This document shows positions 1 through 8,883 of a stretch of 39,212 nucleotides of DNA, one piece after another; position 1 is the first letter of the stretch; every line of letters begins with the position of its first letter. The DNA is taken from the NCBI GenBank assembly GCA_937888735.1, contig CALASN010000084.1, positions 1-39,212 on the forward strand. The letters run 5' to 3'. The DNA is from UBA5499 sp002426275 (GTDB lineage: Bacteria; Bacillota; DTU084). The notes under the pieces were generated by a model, which worked only from the letters and a program-made list of their open reading frames with translations, did no database searches and was not told the DNA's origin. The position numbers and the translations under genes were made by a program.

Positions 1-104
1 GGATGGAATCAAGATGAAAATCGTAGAGTATTTTATAACCGTTATGCTCTTTGGTCGTTTCTATGTCTATAAAATACTCTACGATTTTCATCTTGATTCC
101 ATCC
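1..104. repeat. Perfect 37-bp inverted repeat with 30-nt loop
   Basis: Bases 1-37 are the exact reverse complement of 68-104, with a 30-base loop at 38-67. The left arm starts at the first base of the window, so the repeat may extend further. It could be the end of a small inverted-repeat element (MITE-like), a strong hairpin, or a fold-back artefact if this is a contig end. No transposase or coding sequence is attached. Confidence 0.85.
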
Positions 105-335
105 TCTCTTGCAATCAGTTGATTAGCGATTCGACCAGAAGTGGCTGGAATCATTTAAAAAATTCTTTAAAATATTATATAGTTTAAAAATTCAATCTCG
201 CAGCTGAATCAGCTAAATTTGAAAATTGATTTCCGTGCAATGTCAGAACAACACCTTGACTTCACGATCCGCCGGTGTTAAGCTTTAAAGATAACTACCA
301 TTTTTCTCCAAACTTATTTGAAATGAGGGGACTTG
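105..335. other. AT-rich leader upstream of the ABC exporter
   Basis: No gene is visible. The stretch is AT-rich. A TTGACT at 256-261 could be a -35 box for the ABC genes, but the region 17 bases on (TAAGCT, 279-284) is a poor -10, so no promoter is called firmly. GAGGGG at 325-330 is the ribosome binding site of the first ABC gene. Confidence 0.4.
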
Positions 336-2063
336 ATGCTGGAGAAACTGCTCCCGTTTCTGGGTGAATATAAACGCGACGCCCTGCTTTCGCCGTTGAT
401 GGTGATCTGCGAAGTGATTCTGGAGATCTTCATTCCTTTTTTGATCGCTAAAATCATTGATGTGGGAATCGCCAATAAGGACTTACACTATGTAAGCAAA
501 ATCGGCGGACTAATGGTGGTTATGGCGCTGTTGGCGCTGTTTTTCGGCGCCCTGGCGGGAAGATTCGCGGCCGTGGCTGGCACAGGTTTTGCCAAGAGGC
601 TGCGGCAAGGGATTTTCCTTAAAATCCAAGATTTTTCCTTTGCCAACATAGATAAATTCAGCACGGCCTCTTTGGTCACCCGTCTGACCACGGACGTAAC
701 CAATGCTCAAAATGCTCTGATGCTGTGCGTCCGCGTCCTGGTGCGAGCTCCCATTATGCTGATCAGCGCCAGCATCATGGCAATAGCCATTAATGCCAGG
801 CTTTCGAGCGTCGTGCTGATCGCCATTCCCGTTTTGGGAACAGCCCTGGCCGTGATCTCAGTCAAGGCTTTTCCTCGCTTCCAGAGAATGCTGAAAAAAT
901 ACGACGCCATGAACTCCTTGATTCAGGAAAATCTGATTGCCATTCGGGTTGTGAAAGCCTTTGTGCGCAGAGATTACGAAAACGAAAAATTCACCGCCGC
1001 GGCCGGAGACTTGCAGCGAGCGCAGCTCTATGCGGAAAAGCTGATCATCATCAACATGCCGCTGATGGTGTTCACCATGTATGCCTGCATTGTGGCCATC
1101 GTCTGGTTTGGAGGCCACATGATCGTCCGCGGCCAAATGCAGACCGGCGAGCTCATCGGCTTCATCAGCTATCTCTCCCAGATTCTCATGTCGCTGATGA
1201 TTCTCTCCATGGTTTTCGTGGGAGTGGTGATGTCTAAAGCTTCCCTGAGCAGAATCGTGGAGGTGCTGGATGAAGAGCCGGAGCTCACAGATCTCGGCAC
1301 AAATCCTCAGCTCGAGGTGAAAGATGGCTCCATCAACTTCGAGAACGTCTCTTTCAGCTACGCCAAGGATAATTCCAACTTGACTCTGACTGAGGTCAAT
1401 TTCCAGATCAAGTCTGGGGAAACAGTGGGGATCATTGGCGGCACAGGCTCTGCGAAAACAACTTTGGTACAGCTCATCCCCCGTTTATATGACGTTCTTG
1501 CAGGCAGAATCCTGGTGGGAGGCAGAGATGTGAGAGAGTATTCACTCCGGACGCTGCGCGAGGCGGTGGCCATGGTGCTGCAGAAAAACGTCTTATTCTC
1601 AGGTACCATCAAGGAAAACCTTATGTGGGGCAATGCCGCCGCTTCGGATGAGGAAATCCAAGCTGTCTGCAAGATAGCGCAGGCTCACGATTTCATCCTC
1701 TCCTTCCCCAACGGTTATGAGACGCAACTGGGCCAAGGAGGAGTTAATCTCTCAGGCGGACAAAAACAGCGGCTGTGCATCGCCCGGGCGCTCTTGAAAA
1801 AGCCGAAAATCATCATTTTTGATGACAGCACCAGCGCTGTGGATACCGCCACAGACAGGCTCATCCGGCAAGGCTTGCGACAGAATCTGGCGGAGACAAC
1901 AACCATCATCATCGCCCAGCGAATTGCCTCTGTTAGCTCAGCGGATAAGATCATCGTCCTGGATGACGGCAGGATCAATGCCATCGGCACTCACAGTGAG
2001 CTTTTGATCAGCAATGAAATCTATCGCGAAGTATACGAATCTCAGCAAAGAGGAGTGGCTTGA
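336..2063 (+). CDS. ABC exporter half-transporter, degenerate-site subunit
   Basis: Type I ABC exporter half-transporter of 575 residues: an N-terminal six-helix membrane domain (about 1-310) and a C-terminal ATPase domain. Walker A is GGTGSAKTT (368-376), with Ala where the family has Gly before the Lys. The signature LSGGQ is at 472-476. Walker B ends Asp496-Asp497, so the catalytic Glu is replaced by Asp. These are the marks of the degenerate subunit in heterodimeric exporters of the BmrC/BmrD and TM287/TM288 type. The ATG at 336 is chosen over the TTG at 333 because it sits five bases after GAGGGG. The partner gene follows with no gap. The substrate cannot be told; drugs or lipids are typical. 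Confidence 0.92.
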   Translation: MLEKLLPFLGEYKRDALLSPLMVICEVILEIFIPFLIAKIIDVGIANKDLHYVSKIGGLMVVMALLALFFGALAGRFAAVAGTGFAKRLRQGIFLKIQDFSFANIDKFSTASLVTRLTTDVTNAQNALMLCVRVLVRAPIMLISASIMAIAINARLSSVVLIAIPVLGTALAVISVKAFPRFQRMLKKYDAMNSLIQENLIAIRVVKAFVRRDYENEKFTAAAGDLQRAQLYAEKLIIINMPLMVFTMYACIVAIVWFGGHMIVRGQMQTGELIGFISYLSQILMSLMILSMVFVGVVMSKASLSRIVEVLDEEPELTDLGTNPQLEVKDGSINFENVSFSYAKDNSNLTLTEVNFQIKSGETVGIIGGTGSAKTTLVQLIPRLYDVLAGRILVGGRDVREYSLRTLREAVAMVLQKNVLFSGTIKENLMWGNAAASDEEIQAVCKIAQAHDFILSFPNGYETQLGQGGVNLSGGQKQRLCIARALLKKPKIIIFDDSTSAVDTATDRLIRQGLRQNLAETTTIIIAQRIASVSSADKIIVLDDGRINAIGTHSELLISNEIYREVYESQQRGVA

Positions 2064-3944
2064 ATGCCAGGAGGACATGGACCGCAGCGCCACAAGGGCT
2101 TGGAAAAGCCTAAAAATATCAAAAAGACGCTGCAGAGAATTTTTTCCTATCTGCTTGACTATAAAATGCAGCTGATCTTTGTGTTCATCGGCATCATAAT
2201 AAGCTCCAGCGCTGGGGTGGCCGGAACATATCTGTTGAAGCCTCTGATCAATAGCCTGGTTGCGGTACGTAAGATGCCAAATCCGGATCTGTCCGGCTTT
2301 TTCTCAACGCTCCTTTTACTTGTCATTATCTATTTGGGCGGCGTGATCGCCACCTACTCCTATAACAGGCTGATGATCAATATCTCCACCGGCGCCTTGC
2401 GGAAAATCCGCATTGACCTGTTCACCCATATGCAGGAGCTGCCGTTGAAATATTTTGACACCCATACCCACGGCGAACTGATGAGCCGCTATACCAACGA
2501 CACCGATACCCTGCGGGAGATGATTACCATGGGCGTTCCCAATCTCATCTCCTCCGCAATTACTGTGCTGGGCGTCTTTGTGATGATGTTGGTCCTGAGC
2601 CCCGCGCTGACCATCTTGGTCTTGGGCATGCTGGCGGTAATTCTCTTTGCCATCGGCAAAATCGGCAGCCAGAGCGCCAATTATTTCATCAAACAGCAGC
2701 GGGCCTTAGGCGCGATCAACGGTTTCATTGAGGAGATGACTGAAGGCCAAAAAGTGATCAAAGTTTTCTCACATGAAGAGGCTGCCAAACGAGACTTTGA
2801 CAGGCTCAACGAGAATCTCTTTTCCGCCGCGAGCAGCGCCAATACTTTTGCCAATATCCTCATGCCCATTATGGGCAACTTGTCTTATATTCACTATGCC
2901 ATCACCGCGGCAGTGGGCGCGGCGCTGACCATCCACGGCCGCTTGGACATCGGCACAGTGGGTTCTTTTTTACAGTACACCCGCAACTTTTCGCAGCCCA
3001 TTACCCAAATCTCCCAGCAATTCAACATCATCCTCAACGCCCTGGCCGGTGCGGAACGAATTTTTGCGCTGACCGACGAACCTGTGGAGGCCGATGCCGG
3101 CCAAGTGACCTTAGTGAACGCCTATCTCTCAGACGAACAGCTCGCAGAGGCGCCGGCCCATACAGGTATCTGGGCTTGGAAGCGGCCAGGAGATGGCACG
3201 CTGACTCGGCTCAGAGGCGATGTGCGCTTCGTCAACGTTCACTTCGGTTATGAGAACGATAAACCTGTGCTGAAAGAAATCAACCTTTATGCCAAGCCTG
3301 GCCAAAAGATCGCTTTCGTCGGCTCCACCGGAGCCGGCAAGACCACCATCACCAATCTCATCAACCGCTTTTACGATGTGGAGGACGGAAAAATTCTCTT
3401 CGACGGAATCGATGTGAAGGAGATCAAGAAGGCGGATCTACGGCGCTCTTTGGGCATGGTGCTGCAGGATACTCATCTGTTCACAGGCACAGTGATGGAT
3501 AACATCCGCTACGGAAACCTCGCCGCCACGGACGAAGAGGTGAGGACAGCCGCCAAGCTTGCTAACGCTCATTTCTTCATCAGCCACCTGCCAAACGGTT
3601 ATCAAACCGTGCTTACAGCGGACGGAGCCAATCTCAGCCAAGGACAGCGCCAACTGCTGGCCATCGCCAGAGCTGCGGTGGCGGACCCGCCGGTCTTGAT
3701 TTTGGATGAAGCCACCAGCTCCATTGATACCCGTACGGAAGCGTTAATTGAAAAAGGTATGGACACGCTGATGGAGGGCAGAACCGTCTTTGTGATCGCT
3801 CACCGCCTGTCCACAGTCCGCAACGCCAATGCCATCCTTGTCTTGGAAGGCGGAGAAATCATTGAGCGCGGCGACCACGAGGAATTGCTGGCACAAAAGG
3901 GAAAATACTATCAACTGTATACGGGAGCCTTTGAGCTGTCCTGA
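2064..3944 (+). CDS. ABC exporter half-transporter, canonical-site subunit
   Basis: Second half of the heterodimeric exporter, 626 residues. It has a charged N-terminal extension (about 25 residues), six membrane helices, and an ATPase domain with a full set of motifs: Walker A GSTGAGKTT (420-428), signature LSQGQ (524-528) and Walker B ending Asp548-Glu549. It therefore supplies the catalytic Glu and the normal Walker A that the upstream subunit lacks. A loop of about 40 residues between the membrane and ATPase domains (near 350-385) is longer than usual. The ATG follows the upstream TGA directly, with GAGGAG eight bases before it, so the two are translationally coupled. Confidence 0.92.
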   Translation: MPGGHGPQRHKGLEKPKNIKKTLQRIFSYLLDYKMQLIFVFIGIIISSSAGVAGTYLLKPLINSLVAVRKMPNPDLSGFFSTLLLLVIIYLGGVIATYSYNRLMINISTGALRKIRIDLFTHMQELPLKYFDTHTHGELMSRYTNDTDTLREMITMGVPNLISSAITVLGVFVMMLVLSPALTILVLGMLAVILFAIGKIGSQSANYFIKQQRALGAINGFIEEMTEGQKVIKVFSHEEAAKRDFDRLNENLFSAASSANTFANILMPIMGNLSYIHYAITAAVGAALTIHGRLDIGTVGSFLQYTRNFSQPITQISQQFNIILNALAGAERIFALTDEPVEADAGQVTLVNAYLSDEQLAEAPAHTGIWAWKRPGDGTLTRLRGDVRFVNVHFGYENDKPVLKEINLYAKPGQKIAFVGSTGAGKTTITNLINRFYDVEDGKILFDGIDVKEIKKADLRRSLGMVLQDTHLFTGTVMDNIRYGNLAATDEEVRTAAKLANAHFFISHLPNGYQTVLTADGANLSQGQRQLLAIARAAVADPPVLILDEATSSIDTRTEALIEKGMDTLMEGRTVFVIAHRLSTVRNANAILVLEGGEIIERGDHEELLAQKGKYYQLYTGAFELS

Positions 3945-3951
3945 TTTGGGC

Positions 3952-3982
3952 AAAAAAAAGTAGGGTTGACCCAACCCTACTT
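3952..3982 (-). terminator. Intrinsic terminator of the fliD operon
   Basis: An 11-bp perfect stem (3958-3968 with 3972-3982, loop ACC) is followed on the minus strand by eight T residues (plus-strand A run 3952-3959). The stop codon of the fliT-like gene lies inside the stem. On the plus strand no T run follows, so it serves the flagellar genes, though it may also help stop the convergent ABC transcript. Confidence 0.85.
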
Positions 3983-4330
3983 AAATTGATCGAGGAATTT
4001 TGCTTCCGCTGTCTCAGTTCGCTTCTGGTATGCACTCTGAGCGGCTTTCCCCTTTTTAACCTGCGACAGTTCCTGGCTCAGCTCTGTCATTCTCTGGCGG
4101 ATCAGCTCCTGGTTTTCCCGATGAAGTTTCACAAGCTCCGAAAGCATAACATACACTTGCTGCGATTCCTGTTCGCTTTTGGGAGCGGGAAGCGCGTCTA
4201 TTTTCTTCATCGTTTTCCAACTCTCATCCAGCAGCCGCTCCAGCTGCGTGGAACCACTTTTCAATTCGCGGTTTATTTCTTGATTCAGTTCTATTAACTT
4301 TTGGTACGCTACCAGCAGCACTTCCCCCAC
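3977..4330 (-). CDS. fliT: FliT-like flagellar export chaperone
   Basis: About 117 residues, almost wholly alpha-helical and charged. The ending AEAKFLDQFK resembles the FliT family tail (a Phe-Ile/Leu-Asp motif near the C-terminus), and a KGK...AY segment before it also fits. FliT proteins act in the cytosol as export chaperones for the FliD cap and may restrain flagellar gene expression. It is the last gene of the fliD-flaG-fliS operon, where FliT is expected. The GTG at 4330 is preferred: it has GGCGGG six bases upstream and overlaps the preceding gene by only 22 bases. The open frame also allows a GTG at 4378 (133 residues). Assignment rests on context and weak motif likeness. Confidence 0.65.
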   Translation of the reverse strand: MGEVLLVAYQKLIELNQEINRELKSGSTQLERLLDESWKTMKKIDALPAPKSEQESQQVYVMLSELVKLHRENQELIRQRMTELSQELSQVKKGKAAQSAYQKRTETAEAKFLDQFK

Positions 4331-4608
4331 GTCAAACCCGCCTTTTTGTTTGCTCTTACAGTCGTCAACTTGCGCCACCGCGATTTATTTCCCGTTCTGA
4401 TGGCAATGTAGTAACCACCGCCTCTGCCATGCCTGACCCCCACGAGGTTCAATGAAATCAAAAGCTGCATCCGCTCCCTGACGTAAGAAGGAGTGACGTT
4501 CAGCATCTGGCCCAACACTTGAGAGCTCAGAGGCTTCACAAAGGTAGCTTTCTCCTTCATCAGCCTGCCTATGATTTCATGATGAATCTGCATTAAATTG
4601 ATCGACAC
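4309..4608 (-). CDS. Small winged-helix DNA-binding protein in the fliS-fliT gap
   Basis: About 99 residues. The N-terminal half reads as a winged helix: a helix-turn-helix (about residues 28-52, with VTPSYVRERMQ as a plausible recognition helix) followed by RHGRGGGYYI, which looks like a beta-wing. The basic C-terminal tail has no recognised domain. The GTG at 4608 is chosen because AGGGG lies nine bases upstream and fliS ends 16 bases before it. The 3' end overlaps the fliT-like gene. No family was recognised. Position suggests a regulator tied to late flagellar assembly, but that is inference. Confidence 0.6.
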   Translation of the reverse strand: MSINLMQIHHEIIGRLMKEKATFVKPLSSQVLGQMLNVTPSYVRERMQLLISLNLVGVRHGRGGGYYIAIRTGNKSRWRKLTTVRANKKAGLTWGKCCW

Positions 4609-4624
4609 CTTTTTACACCCCTGA

Positions 4625-5062
4625 CTACTCAACGGCAATATTAAAGCTGCTGTCGGTTGCTCTCGATGTTTGTACATATTGCCTGCCGCCGGTGGTCTTC
4701 TGCATAACTTCTTTCCATGTATCGCGCAGGCTTTTCAAAAGTTCAGTTACATTATCCAATACTTTGGCGTCTTTTTTGATGTTGGCCTCCACCAGCTGTT
4801 CTGAGAGATACAGATAGATTTTTCGCAAGTTAGCGGCAATCTCTCCGCCCTTCTGCGTATCTAGCGAGATGTTCAATTCTTCCACGATGTCCTGCGCGCG
4901 CTGAATTGCCGCATTGGACTTGGCGAGATCTCCCCGCACCATTTCATCTTTTGCCTGTTTGGAAAAACGAATCGCTCCGTCAAATAGCATGTTAACCAGC
5001 TGGCCTGGACTGGCTGTCTTCACCTTAATCTCAAGATATCGATCCGTATTCTCAGTTCCCAT
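4625..5062 (-). CDS. fliS: Flagellar export chaperone FliS
   Basis: 145 residues with the FliS pattern: TASPGQLVNMLFDGAIRF near the N-terminus, KAN-type helices, AQDIVEELNISLD in the middle, then GGEIAANLRKIYLYLSEQL. FliS binds the C-terminus of flagellin in the cytosol, keeps it unpolymerised and hands it to the export gate. It lies 12 bases downstream of flaG in the fliD operon. AGGAGGAG stands just before the ATG. Length is typical, with a slightly long, Ser/Thr-rich tail. Confidence 0.95.
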   Translation of the reverse strand: MGTENTDRYLEIKVKTASPGQLVNMLFDGAIRFSKQAKDEMVRGDLAKSNAAIQRAQDIVEELNISLDTQKGGEIAANLRKIYLYLSEQLVEANIKKDAKVLDNVTELLKSLRDTWKEVMQKTTGGRQYVQTSRATDSSFNIAVE

Positions 5063-5074
5063 CGACTCTCCTCC

Positions 5075-5449
5075 TTATGCTTCCAGGTCCACCTTCAATC
5101 CCAGGTATTTCATCATTTCCGTCAGCATATCCAACACTCTCTCAGGCGGGATTTGCCGCAGCAAATCGCCCGTCTCGCTGTCGAAGATGCTCACCATGAT
5201 CTGGCCCGTCCCTTTGTGGACCTCCCGTCGAAACTCAATCCTGGAAATTCTCGTGATCAGGTTTAGTTTTTCCAATAACTCGTCGAAATGCTTTCGCCAA
5301 TACTCTCGTTCCAGATTAAAGTTTGCGATTTGCTGAGTCTCTATGCCGTCGAACTTCTTGTTTGAATCATTCGACGTCACTTCCAACTTTGCAGCTGCGT
5401 TCGCAGCCTCCATCTGATTAATCCGCGATAAGGATAATAATCCCACCAT
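5075..5449 (-). CDS. flaG: FlaG family flagellar protein
   Basis: 124 residues. The C-terminal half carries the FlaG signature: IMVSIFDSETGDLLRQIPPE, then a helix ending in LGLKVDLEA. FlaG proteins are small and influence filament length or growth; biochemical function is poorly defined. The N-terminal half is variable, as usual. The ATG at 5449 has GGAGGG seven bases upstream. It sits between fliD and fliS in the classic order. Confidence 0.92.
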   Translation of the reverse strand: MVGLLSLSRINQMEAANAAAKLEVTSNDSNKKFDGIETQQIANFNLEREYWRKHFDELLEKLNLITRISRIEFRREVHKGTGQIMVSIFDSETGDLLRQIPPERVLDMLTEMMKYLGLKVDLEA

Positions 5450-5505
5450 GGAGAGCCCTCCTCAATTAACTCTCCCCACTGTTTCCCACTCCCCAATACC
5501 TGTTC

Positions 5506-7392
5506 CTACGCCAAACCGGCGAGCTGCCCTTCCAGCCATGAACTTTGACTCTGCAGGGTAGCCAAAGCCTGTTCCATGGCGGTGAACTGTTTCACTAAAT
5601 ATTCTTCCCGCTGTTCCATGCGCAGATCGAAAGCATCGATGCGATCCTGCAGATAGTCGATTCTGGTATCCAAAGTATCCTGCTGTCTGGGCACCACCCC
5701 ACCCTTGCCGTTCTCATATGTTTTGGTATCCAAAAGTCCGTCCAGATAGTCCAAAAGGCGGACCGCAATTCCCGATTCCGTCGCCGCTTTGTCCTGATCC
5801 CGATCGACTGCGCCATCTCCGTCCGTATCGTTGAAGAAGAGCCTGGCGAGACCTTCAGGATTATTTTCGATGGCCTCCTCAAGCTTCTGATCATTGATTT
5901 TCAGGGTGCCAGAGGCAGCGCCCGTGGGATCGTAAACGCTTTCGATCCCGATCTGTGAGAGCATTTTATATACCCCGTCCGGATCATCGCTCAAAGGTTC
6001 GATGATCTGGTCTAAGAGGTTAAAACGGACCTGACCCAGGACGCTGTCGCCGCTCATAAGACCGGCCTGGCGCTCGCTGTCTGTCATATCGTCCCATTCC
6101 TTACCTGTGACCGACTTTTCCTTCAACTCGGCAGTCAAATACTTCACAGTTTCATTGTATTTATTGACAAAGTCTGTGATGGTCTTTTTTATTGCTTCTT
6201 CATCCTGGGTGACGCTGAGCTTTACAGGCTCGGATGTGACCCCTTTCAGATCGATTGTCAGCCCTGGGATTACTCCGGTCACCTGGTTAGTGCTGCTATA
6301 GATTGGCTGATCGTTATTGAACCCGGCGACGGTAAAGCTGGCGTTGGCTCCCACAGTTAGCTCAGCGTCTGTGCCTAAGGCAAAGGCCTCTACCAAGTTG
6401 CCTTCCACATCCTCCAGAGAAATACCATAGCTGCCCGTCTCTTTGTTCTGCACTATCAACCTGTCTGTTAATTTATCGTAGTATGCGGTGACGCCGGCGT
6501 CTGAATTATTGAGCCGCGTGAGCAAATCATTGAGTTTGTCTTTGCTAAGATCATATGTTATCTCCACGCCGTTGATCTTGAATTTGCCTTGCCCTGTGTG
6601 GCCGCCGTCTTTATCTTGCAGCTGCGCGGCGAAATTCGCGTTCTTCAGAAGTTCGCCGGCGTTGATATGGCCAAGATGCGCCGTGCTGGTCTTCACATTC
6701 ACACCAGCCTGCTCGCTTTCAGGCGAAGTCAGCAGGTAAGTTGCGGAAAGAAAGTTGCTCGTATCTGTGGTGGCTCCCAGATTGACCTTCCCTCCAGCCT
6801 CCTTGGCGCTGATTGAGAGACGATCCGTGACCGCGTCGTAGGTTGCAGTGACGCCGGCTGCGGAGTCATTGATCTTTTTGATCAGATCGTGACCGTCGGT
6901 TCCCGTGCCGTCTCCTAGGTAATCGCCGCTTTCCACTGTGATTTGCACGCCGTTAATGGTGAACGTACCATTATTGATCTTTGTGCCGAAATTGCCGCCT
7001 TCGGTGAAAGCCAAGAACTGATCGATTACTTTGCCCAACCCAAACCCGGCATCTCCCAGGCCGCTGACCAGTTTGGTGCCCGTGGCTAAAGCGTTGACTG
7101 TTATTTCGTAGCTTCCGCTGGCAGAGATGCCGCTGGCTGTAGCGCTCACCAAACCATCTTGGCTGCTGCTGACTTTGCTTGCCAACAGGTTATCCCTCTT
7201 CAGCAAACCTTCCACCGTGGTCTTCAAATCTAAGAGCTTTGTGTTGATTGTGTTCCAGGAGCTCTTCTTCCACTGCAGAAGCTGCAGCTGTCGCTGCATA
7301 ACGACTTGCGGTTGACGCTCGATGCTCAACAATTGTTCGATTAACGCGCTTGTATCAATGCCCGAAGCGATACCGCTTACTTGAACGCCCAT
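5506..7392 (-). CDS. fliD: Flagellar filament cap protein FliD
   Basis: 628 residues, the hook-associated protein 2 that caps the filament and helps flagellin fold into the tip. The N-terminus has the family start VSGIASGIDTSALIEQLL. Two hook_IN-type repeats are visible (a TINGVQITVES unit and a KINGVEITYDL unit, each followed by NDS/NNS-DAGVTA-YD). The C-terminal coiled coil ends in YLVKQFTAMEQALATLQSQ. Unusual is an EF-hand-like acidic loop, DTDGDGAVDRDQ, at 522-533. AGGAGG lies nine bases before the ATG, and a sigma-28 promoter lies about 70 bases upstream. It heads the operon fliD-flaG-fliS-wHTH-fliT. Confidence 0.95.
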   Translation of the reverse strand: MGVQVSGIASGIDTSALIEQLLSIERQPQVVMQRQLQLLQWKKSSWNTINTKLLDLKTTVEGLLKRDNLLASKVSSSQDGLVSATASGISASGSYEITVNALATGTKLVSGLGDAGFGLGKVIDQFLAFTEGGNFGTKINNGTFTINGVQITVESGDYLGDGTGTDGHDLIKKINDSAAGVTATYDAVTDRLSISAKEAGGKVNLGATTDTSNFLSATYLLTSPESEQAGVNVKTSTAHLGHINAGELLKNANFAAQLQDKDGGHTGQGKFKINGVEITYDLSKDKLNDLLTRLNNSDAGVTAYYDKLTDRLIVQNKETGSYGISLEDVEGNLVEAFALGTDAELTVGANASFTVAGFNNDQPIYSSTNQVTGVIPGLTIDLKGVTSEPVKLSVTQDEEAIKKTITDFVNKYNETVKYLTAELKEKSVTGKEWDDMTDSERQAGLMSGDSVLGQVRFNLLDQIIEPLSDDPDGVYKMLSQIGIESVYDPTGAASGTLKINDQKLEEAIENNPEGLARLFFNDTDGDGAVDRDQDKAATESGIAVRLLDYLDGLLDTKTYENGKGGVVPRQQDTLDTRIDYLQDRIDAFDLRMEQREEYLVKQFTAMEQALATLQSQSSWLEGQLAGLA

Positions 7393-7462
7393 TCTTTTTG
7401 CCTCCTCGTACGACAGATCTTATCTTAAATAATGATTGTTTGCAAATTATCCACTACTTTTT

Positions 7463-7488
7463 ATATCGGCACCTCTGGCTTTTTTTTA
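7463..7488 (-). promoter_or_regulatory. Sigma-28 (sigma-D) promoter for fliD
   Basis: On the minus strand TAAA (7488-7485), 14 bases, then GCCGATAT (7470-7463). This matches the B. subtilis sigma-D consensus TAAA-N14-16-GCCGATAT exactly. It would start a leader of about 64 bases before fliD. It places the filament cap operon in the late, FliA-dependent class. Confidence 0.9.
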
Positions 7489-7491
7489 AGT

Positions 7492-8850
7492 TTAAACCGC
7501 AACTTCCTTTTTCGTCTGCGAACGCTCGCTTTTGCTTTTCATATATCCTGACACCGCTTCACGACCTATAGACTCATAACATAACCCTGTGCTGCCGCGA
7601 ACCGCATCAAGATCATAGCAATTTCTGCCGTCAAGTACTATCGGTCGACGCATAAGCCGTGGATAAATCGCCGGATCAATCGCTTGGATCTGAGGCCATT
7701 CCGTAAAAATAAGACATAAATCTGCGCCTTTGATGGTGCGTTCAATGGTTGAGCAATACTCAATTTCAGTAGGATATATCTTCTTGAATTTGTTCATGGC
7801 TATCGGGTCCCACACCTTAATTTTAGCGTCTTCCTGAAGCAGCATAGAAATATTTTGCAATGCTGGCGCTTCACGTAAATCATCCGTTCCCGGCTTGAAC
7901 GCCAGACCCAAAACTGCTATGGAGAGATCTGCAAACGAATCATAGTATTTACGCGCTTTTTCGAGCAATTTGAGCTTTTGTTTTGCATTAACCTCAATGG
8001 CGGCTTTGATCGTTTTCAGTTCACAGTGATGTGAATTGGCAAACCAATGCAAAGCTTTAGTATCTTTGGGGAAACAACTTCCTCCATAACCAATCCCGGC
8101 ATTTAAAAACTTGTCTCCGATGCGGGGATCAAGACCAATCCCCAAGGCCACTTCTTCTACATCGGCGCCGCTAGCTTCGCAAAGATTAGCAATTTCATTT
8201 ATATAACTGATTTTCAACGCTAAAAAGTCGTTTGCCGCATACTTGATCATCTCTGCGCTTTTACGGTTTGTAACTACCACCGGAGAAGATTTGAACTGTG
8301 CGTATACAGTTCGCAAGATTCGCTCTGCGTTTTCAGATGCTACTCCCAACACAATTCGGGAAGCATACAGCGTATCGCGAACTCCCCTCCCTTGGGCTAA
8401 AAACTCTGGGTTTGAGGCCACCTCAACCTTGACTTGACGAGCTAAACGAGAACGAATAAATTCTTCAATCACATCATTTGTCCCAATCGGCACTGTAGAT
8501 TTTATAACCACAAGGCAATCGTTTCTGACGGACAGCGCAATTTGCTCCGCGGCTGAGTATACATACTCCAAATCTGTAGAACCGTCTTCTTTTTCAGGCG
8601 TTCCTACGCAGATAAAGATTAACTCCGCATCATCATAAGCTTTTCGATAATCCGTTGTATACCTTAGCCTCAGGGAATTTTTTCGCATTAGCTCTTCAAG
8701 GCCGTTCTCGTAAATTGGAACTATTCCGGAACAAAGTTGGTCTATTTTCTTTTGATCTGGGTCCACGCATACCACAGTATGTCCCTTTTCAGCCAAACAA
8801 ACCCCCGTCACAAGACCAACGTAACCGGTGCCTGCTACAGAAATTCTCAT
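7492..8850 (-). CDS. ugd: UDP-glucose 6-dehydrogenase
   Basis: 452 residues; oxidises UDP-glucose to UDP-glucuronate with two NAD+ in the cytosol. An N-terminal Rossmann fold starts at GTGYVG (7-12). The motif NPEFLAQG (148-155), Lys203/Asn207 and the catalytic Cys259 in GYGGSCFPKD are all present. The ATG at 8850 is preferred over the one at 8859: GGAGG lies nine bases before it and touches the earlier ATG, and MRISVAGTGYVG is the normal family start. It follows two glycosyltransferase genes, so it probably supplies a nucleotide sugar for flagellin or surface glycan. No paired decarboxylase or epimerase is nearby. Confidence 0.95.
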   Translation of the reverse strand: MRISVAGTGYVGLVTGVCLAEKGHTVVCVDPDQKKIDQLCSGIVPIYENGLEELMRKNSLRLRYTTDYRKAYDDAELIFICVGTPEKEDGSTDLEYVYSAAEQIALSVRNDCLVVIKSTVPIGTNDVIEEFIRSRLARQVKVEVASNPEFLAQGRGVRDTLYASRIVLGVASENAERILRTVYAQFKSSPVVVTNRKSAEMIKYAANDFLALKISYINEIANLCEASGADVEEVALGIGLDPRIGDKFLNAGIGYGGSCFPKDTKALHWFANSHHCELKTIKAAIEVNAKQKLKLLEKARKYYDSFADLSIAVLGLAFKPGTDDLREAPALQNISMLLQEDAKIKVWDPIAMNKFKKIYPTEIEYCSTIERTIKGADLCLIFTEWPQIQAIDPAIYPRLMRRPIVLDGRNCYDLDAVRGSTGLCYESIGREAVSGYMKSKSERSQTKKEVAV

Positions 8851-8883
8851 TATTTCCATCCTCCAAATGCGCTTGGAAGCAAT

